64,000 bases of DNA. Origin: an uncultured Pseudomonadota bacterium (GTDB lineage: Bacteria > Pseudomonadota > Alphaproteobacteria > RF32 > CAG-239). The stretch is taken from positions 1 through 64,000 of the forward strand of contig CASFJK010000008.1 of NCBI GenBank assembly GCA_949295025.1, read 5' to 3'. The notes below the pieces were generated by a model. It was given only the letters and a program-made list of their open reading frames with translations. It was not told where the DNA came from and made no database searches. The position numbers and the translations under genes were made by a program. Positions 60,969-64,000 of this stretch are shown here, in pieces. Positions within the stretch are counted from its first letter, which is position 1; every line of letters starts with the position of its first letter.

Positions 60969-61651
60969 AGCTTAAAAGTCAAGGTTTCATAGAGGGCGGG
61001 GCGAAGTTCCTGCCAAATTTTTTTCAATTTTTCTTCAGTATCACCGCGCCAAGTTTCAACCGTAATTAAGGGAATTTTCCGTTCCACCCCGGCCCAAGTT
61101 CCAAAAGACCCCGGAGTTTCATAGCCAACCGATTCGACAAATTTGTAACCGGTCTTGTCAGCATACATCAAAGCCAAATCGCGCGCCGGTCCGTCATAAT
61201 CAATTAAATGCAAATCGGAGTGGATCGAGATGATGATTTTGGGGGCAAATTCTTCCACCAAAGACATCATAAATTTGGTTTCAACTTCTGAAGCTGGCGC
61301 GCCGCATTTCACTTTTTCATAAGTGAGCGTTTGGGTTTCATTCTTAAAATTAGCGGTCGGATAGTTGCGGTTCAAATCAACCTTGTTGGCATTAAAACGT
61401 GTATGCAGTTCTTTTCCGTCTGGGTTCAAGCAAGGCAGAAAGTAGGCATTGTAAGAGCATGGAACATTTGGATTTTGTTCTAACTCTTCCATAAAGTGAT
61501 TAAGCGCATATTCGCCTTCAATTTCGTCTCCATGAAAAACACCAAGAAAGAAGATATTGGGCAAATTTTCATCAATTTTACGCTCATAAAAAGCAATTTC
61601 ATGCCCTTTTGGAGAAATAATTGCTCTAATCTTTTTAATATTGTTTTGCAT
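60965..61651 (-). CDS. M14-family zinc carboxypeptidase/amidase, MpaA-like
   Basis: 228 residues. Zinc ligands and catalytic residues of the M14 fold are visible: GVFHGDEIEGE (H-x-x-E), DLNRNYPT (substrate Arg), IISIHSDLH (third ligand), and ITVETWRG with the catalytic Glu. Short single-domain members such as MpaA cleave murein tripeptide during peptidoglycan recycling; the role here is inferred from that. No signal peptide is seen. It overlaps the upstream acetyltransferase gene by 17 bp. Confidence 0.8.
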   Translation of the reverse strand: MQNNIKKIRAIISPKGHEIAFYERKIDENLPNIFFLGVFHGDEIEGEYALNHFMEELEQNPNVPCSYNAYFLPCLNPDGKELHTRFNANKVDLNRNYPTANFKNETQTLTYEKVKCGAPASEVETKFMMSLVEEFAPKIIISIHSDLHLIDYDGPARDLALMYADKTGYKFVESVGYETPGSFGTWAGVERKIPLITVETWRGDTEEKLKKIWQELRPALYETLTFKL

Positions 61652-62402
61652 GTTTAACCAGTCCGACTAAAATATTGCCTAGAGCTTGCGCTTGAGCTTG
61701 TTTCTTTTGTTCCATTTTTGCATTGGCTTTTTGTAAAGCTGTTTCAACCGGAACATGAACAATTTTCACCTTGCTGATGCAAAGTTTAGTTGAGCCGTTT
61801 TTGTCTTGCACAATGTGGTCCAAATCTTGTGTATCGGCAAGTGGCTGAAAACCGAAAGAATGATAAAATTTTTCACCGTTTTTGTTTTCAACATTATATT
61901 CCAAGATGAGGTTTTTAACGCCTTTTTCTTTCATTTTGGGCAGAGTTTGTGCCAACACAAATGTGCCGAGCCCGTGTCTTTGTACATCAGGGTGCAGATA
62001 AATTTGATTCAAAATCATGGTTGAATCATCAAGCTTAACGGAAGTATCGGTAAAGTTCACCTTGCGATACCAAGCGTACTCATAACCATCCAGATAACCT
62101 TTTTCCAAATCTTTAGTTTGTCCGTTTTCAGCATGTTTATAATATTCGGGGATACGGCTGTAACGCACCAAACCAACGGGCTGACCGTCCAAATTAATCA
62201 TAAAAGTGCGAGAAAGGTTGCTTTGCTCATTTTCGGCGGCAAAGCGCTTAACCTTTTGATAAAAATAATCATAGGTATAAAGAGCCATCTCCTCTTTGGA
62301 TTTATATCCTTCGGAGAGTTTGTTATAAGAGGCGCGATAAGCGTCTGCAACCTGTTGCAGAGTCTTGTCCTCAGCAACCAATTTAGAAATAGTTACTTTC
62401 AT
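61635..62402 (-). CDS. GNAT-family acetyltransferase
   Basis: 255 residues. The GNAT core is in the middle: LNQIYLHPDVQRHGLGTFVL (the Q/R-x-x-G-x-G/A acetyl-CoA loop) and NKNGEKFYHSFGF. N- and C-terminal parts are unassigned, and the C-terminal 40 residues are Lys/Gln/Ala-rich. The acceptor substrate is unknown. Its 3' end overlaps the M14 peptidase gene, so the two form a small leftward operon placed inside the SUF region. Confidence 0.82.
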   Translation of the reverse strand: MKVTISKLVAEDKTLQQVADAYRASYNKLSEGYKSKEEMALYTYDYFYQKVKRFAAENEQSNLSRTFMINLDGQPVGLVRYSRIPEYYKHAENGQTKDLEKGYLDGYEYAWYRKVNFTDTSVKLDDSTMILNQIYLHPDVQRHGLGTFVLAQTLPKMKEKGVKNLILEYNVENKNGEKFYHSFGFQPLADTQDLDHIVQDKNGSTKLCISKVKIVHVPVETALQKANAKMEQKKQAQAQALGNILVGLVKHAKQY

Positions 62403-62559
62403 TTTTTCTCACTTCAAAATATATTAGGAATAGGGGCAAGATAGCACAGTCGAAATAAGAGTCAAACATTAATATGTTTGTTATTCATACAAAACTCTGG
62501 ACGCGGAAGAAGAAAAGTGCTACATCACAAAAATAAGAAAATACAAAGCGGTTAAAAAA

Positions 62560-62958
62560 ATGGATATTGAAGAGTTAGCAGAAAATTTTGAACTTCTTGA
62601 TGATTGGGAAGATAAATATCGCTATATTATTGATTTAGGCGAGAAGTTGCCTTCTTTGCCGGCAGAGTTCCATACCGATGAATGGAAAGTTCAGGGTTGC
62701 CAATCACAAGTTTGGTTGGTGCCGGAAAAACAAGGTGACAAACTTTTCTTCAAAGGTGATAGTGATGCCATTATCGTCAAAGGTATTATCGCCATTGTTT
62801 TGATGATATTTTCCGGTCATACGGCTCAAGAAATAAAATCCATAAATATTGAAGAAATTTTCAATCGCCTCAATTTGCGTGAGCATTTGAGTCCGAGCCG
62901 CCGCAACGGCTTGGCCGCTATGACGGAAAAAATTTTGCATTATGCCAATGTCTTATAG
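62560..62958 (+). CDS. sufE: SufE, sulfur acceptor for SufS
   Basis: 132 residues. SufE takes persulfide sulfur from SufS through its Cys, here C47 in VQGCQSQVW. Other conserved parts are LPAEFHTDEWKVQG and LREHLSPSRRNGLAAM. Only a weak ribosome site (AAAGCGG) is seen. It is separated from sufBCDST by the leftward peptidase/acetyltransferase pair and is followed after 12 bp by a sucC-like gene. Confidence 0.93.
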   Translation: MDIEELAENFELLDDWEDKYRYIIDLGEKLPSLPAEFHTDEWKVQGCQSQVWLVPEKQGDKLFFKGDSDAIIVKGIIAIVLMIFSGHTAQEIKSINIEEIFNRLNLREHLSPSRRNGLAAMTEKILHYANVL

Positions 62959-62970
62959 GAAATTTTGCTG

Positions 62971-64000
62971 ATGAATATCCACGAATACCAAGCCAAAAAA
63001 ATCTTAAGCAAATATGGCATAGCCATGCCTAAAGGCAAAATTGCCTATACCCCGAATGAGGCAAAGAGAGTAACCTCGAGAGTATCTTTACGTGGTCCGT
63101 GGATGCTCAAAGCTCAAATTCAATCTGGTGCTCGTGCCAAAGGCTATTTTTTGGAAGAAAAAGCAGGCAAAAAAGGCGGTATCAGACTAATTAAAAGTCG
63201 TCGCGATATCATTAAAAATGCCGAACAAATGTTAGGTTCAACCTTGGTCACACCGCAAACCGGCCCAAAAGGAAAATTGGTTAGCCGCATCTATGTTGAA
63301 GCTTTTACCAAAGTTAAAAGAATTTTTTATTCAGCCTTGGTAATTGACCGTATGGAAGCCGCCATCAGCTTGTTGTTTGCCGATATTGCCGATACCGACA
63401 TTAATGAATTGGCATTGAACCATCCTGAAAAGATTTTGAAAATTGAACTTCCGCTAGATCATGGCATTGCATCAGAACAAATTCGTCAGGTCTTAGAGTT
63501 CTTAAAATTAAATTCACGTAGCGCCAGAAGCTTGAAAAGATTTATCAATGGCTTGCACAAAGCTTTTTTGGAAAATGATGCCTCCATGATTGAGGTTAAT
63601 CCGGTTGGTGTAATGGCAAACGGACAATTAATTGCTTTGGATGCCAAAATCTCCTTCGATGATAATGCGCTGTTCCGTCATAAAGAAATTGCAAAGCTGC
63701 AAGATGATTATGAAGCTGACGAAAGAGAATTGCAAGCCGCAAAATATAAGTTCACCTATTGTGAATTTGACGGCAACATCGGTTGCATTGTCAATGGTGA
63801 CGGTTTGGCCATGGCAGTGATGGATGAGCTGCAAGACAAAGGCTATGGCGCAGCTTGTTATCTGAACGTTAAAGGTGGTGTAGATAAAGATAAAATTGCC
63901 TCCGGTATCAAAATCATCATGACCAATCCCAAGGTTGAAGGTATCTTGATTAATATTTTGGGTGGTTTTTTGCGTTGTAATTTGATTGCCGAAGGTATTA
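62971..64000 (+). CDS. Divergent succinyl-CoA ligase beta subunit-like protein, 3' end outside the window
   Basis: At least 343 codons, still open at the window edge. The start MNIHEYQAKKILSKYG is the ATP-grasp SucC N-terminus. Conserved parts are the metal-binding pair IEVNPV and ALDAK, NALFRHKEI, DGNIGCIVNGDGLAMAVMD and LINILGGFLRCNLIAEG. Several positions depart from usual SucC: the nucleotide loop GGRGK is GARAK (53-57), the DVGGGA segment is NVKGG, and RCD near the end is RCN. There is an extra Lys-rich stretch near residue 60. It may be a paralogue with another acyl-CoA substrate. TAGGAAA precedes the ATG. Confidence 0.85.
   Translation, partial: MNIHEYQAKKILSKYGIAMPKGKIAYTPNEAKRVTSRVSLRGPWMLKAQIQSGARAKGYFLEEKAGKKGGIRLIKSRRDIIKNAEQMLGSTLVTPQTGPKGKLVSRIYVEAFTKVKRIFYSALVIDRMEAAISLLFADIADTDINELALNHPEKILKIELPLDHGIASEQIRQVLEFLKLNSRSARSLKRFINGLHKAFLENDASMIEVNPVGVMANGQLIALDAKISFDDNALFRHKEIAKLQDDYEADERELQAAKYKFTYCEFDGNIGCIVNGDGLAMAVMDELQDKGYGAACYLNVKGGVDKDKIASGIKIIMTNPKVEGILINILGGFLRCNLIAEGI

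Overview
The window reads as an AT-rich chromosome segment of an alphaproteobacterium. The evidence is gene content: FlaF and an FlbD-type sigma-54 regulator, an FzlA-like division protein, the lpxC-bamD-recN run, a mraZ-rsmH-ftsL-ftsI cluster and a SUF-type Fe-S operon. No plasmid, prophage, IS element or CRISPR array was seen. The low GC suggests one of the AT-rich uncultured lineages, but that placement is inference.

Layout. 1-4.2 kb: the 3' part of a flagellin gene, a 597-residue protein with faint RelA/SpoT-like features, and a secreted Sel1-repeat protein. 4.3-8.6 kb: a sugar aminotransferase, a metallophosphoesterase, and mlaA-mlaC for outer-membrane lipid transport. 8.7-10.6 kb: accB-accC. 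10.8-12 kb: a hook-protein paralogue behind its own sigma-54 promoter. 12-21.6 kb: mixed housekeeping genes (CNNM/CorC protein, tRNA-Phe, thrS, a glycosyltransferase, an alpha/beta hydrolase, fzlA, a solute-binding protein).

21.6-39.4 kb is the main flagellar block: flaF; then fliK-flgD-flgE from a second sigma-54 promoter; then fliF-fliG-fliH-fliN-flbD-flhA-flhF-flhG, followed by a second FliK-like gene and a J-domain/SH3 membrane protein. FlbD, encoded inside the block, is the obvious candidate activator for the two GG-N10-GC promoters. This would give the usual order of basal body and export first, hook second.

39.5-45.6 kb holds an unrecognised 418-residue protein, an EF-hand protein, an archaeal/eukaryotic-type proS, a cold-shock gene and another unrecognised protein. 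45.7-53.3 kb is the division and envelope block. mraZ-rsmH-ftsL-ftsI runs leftward from a promoter overlaid by four 10-bp-spaced MraZ-type boxes. rnpB and lpxC-bamD-recN run rightward from the same spacer. The two ends of the usual dcw cluster therefore stand head to head here, without the middle genes. 53.5-55.5 kb: a degenerate LytM lipoprotein and a degenerate GGDEF protein.

55.6-64 kb is the SUF operon (sufB, sufC, sufD, sufS, sufT), with sufE set apart and followed by a divergent sucC-like gene cut by the window end. SufD carries a segment with 23 Cys/His in 42 residues, the most unusual protein feature in the window. Several start codons were moved from the longest open frame to an internal codon with a better ribosome binding site; these choices are noted per gene. 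All positions were counted by eye.
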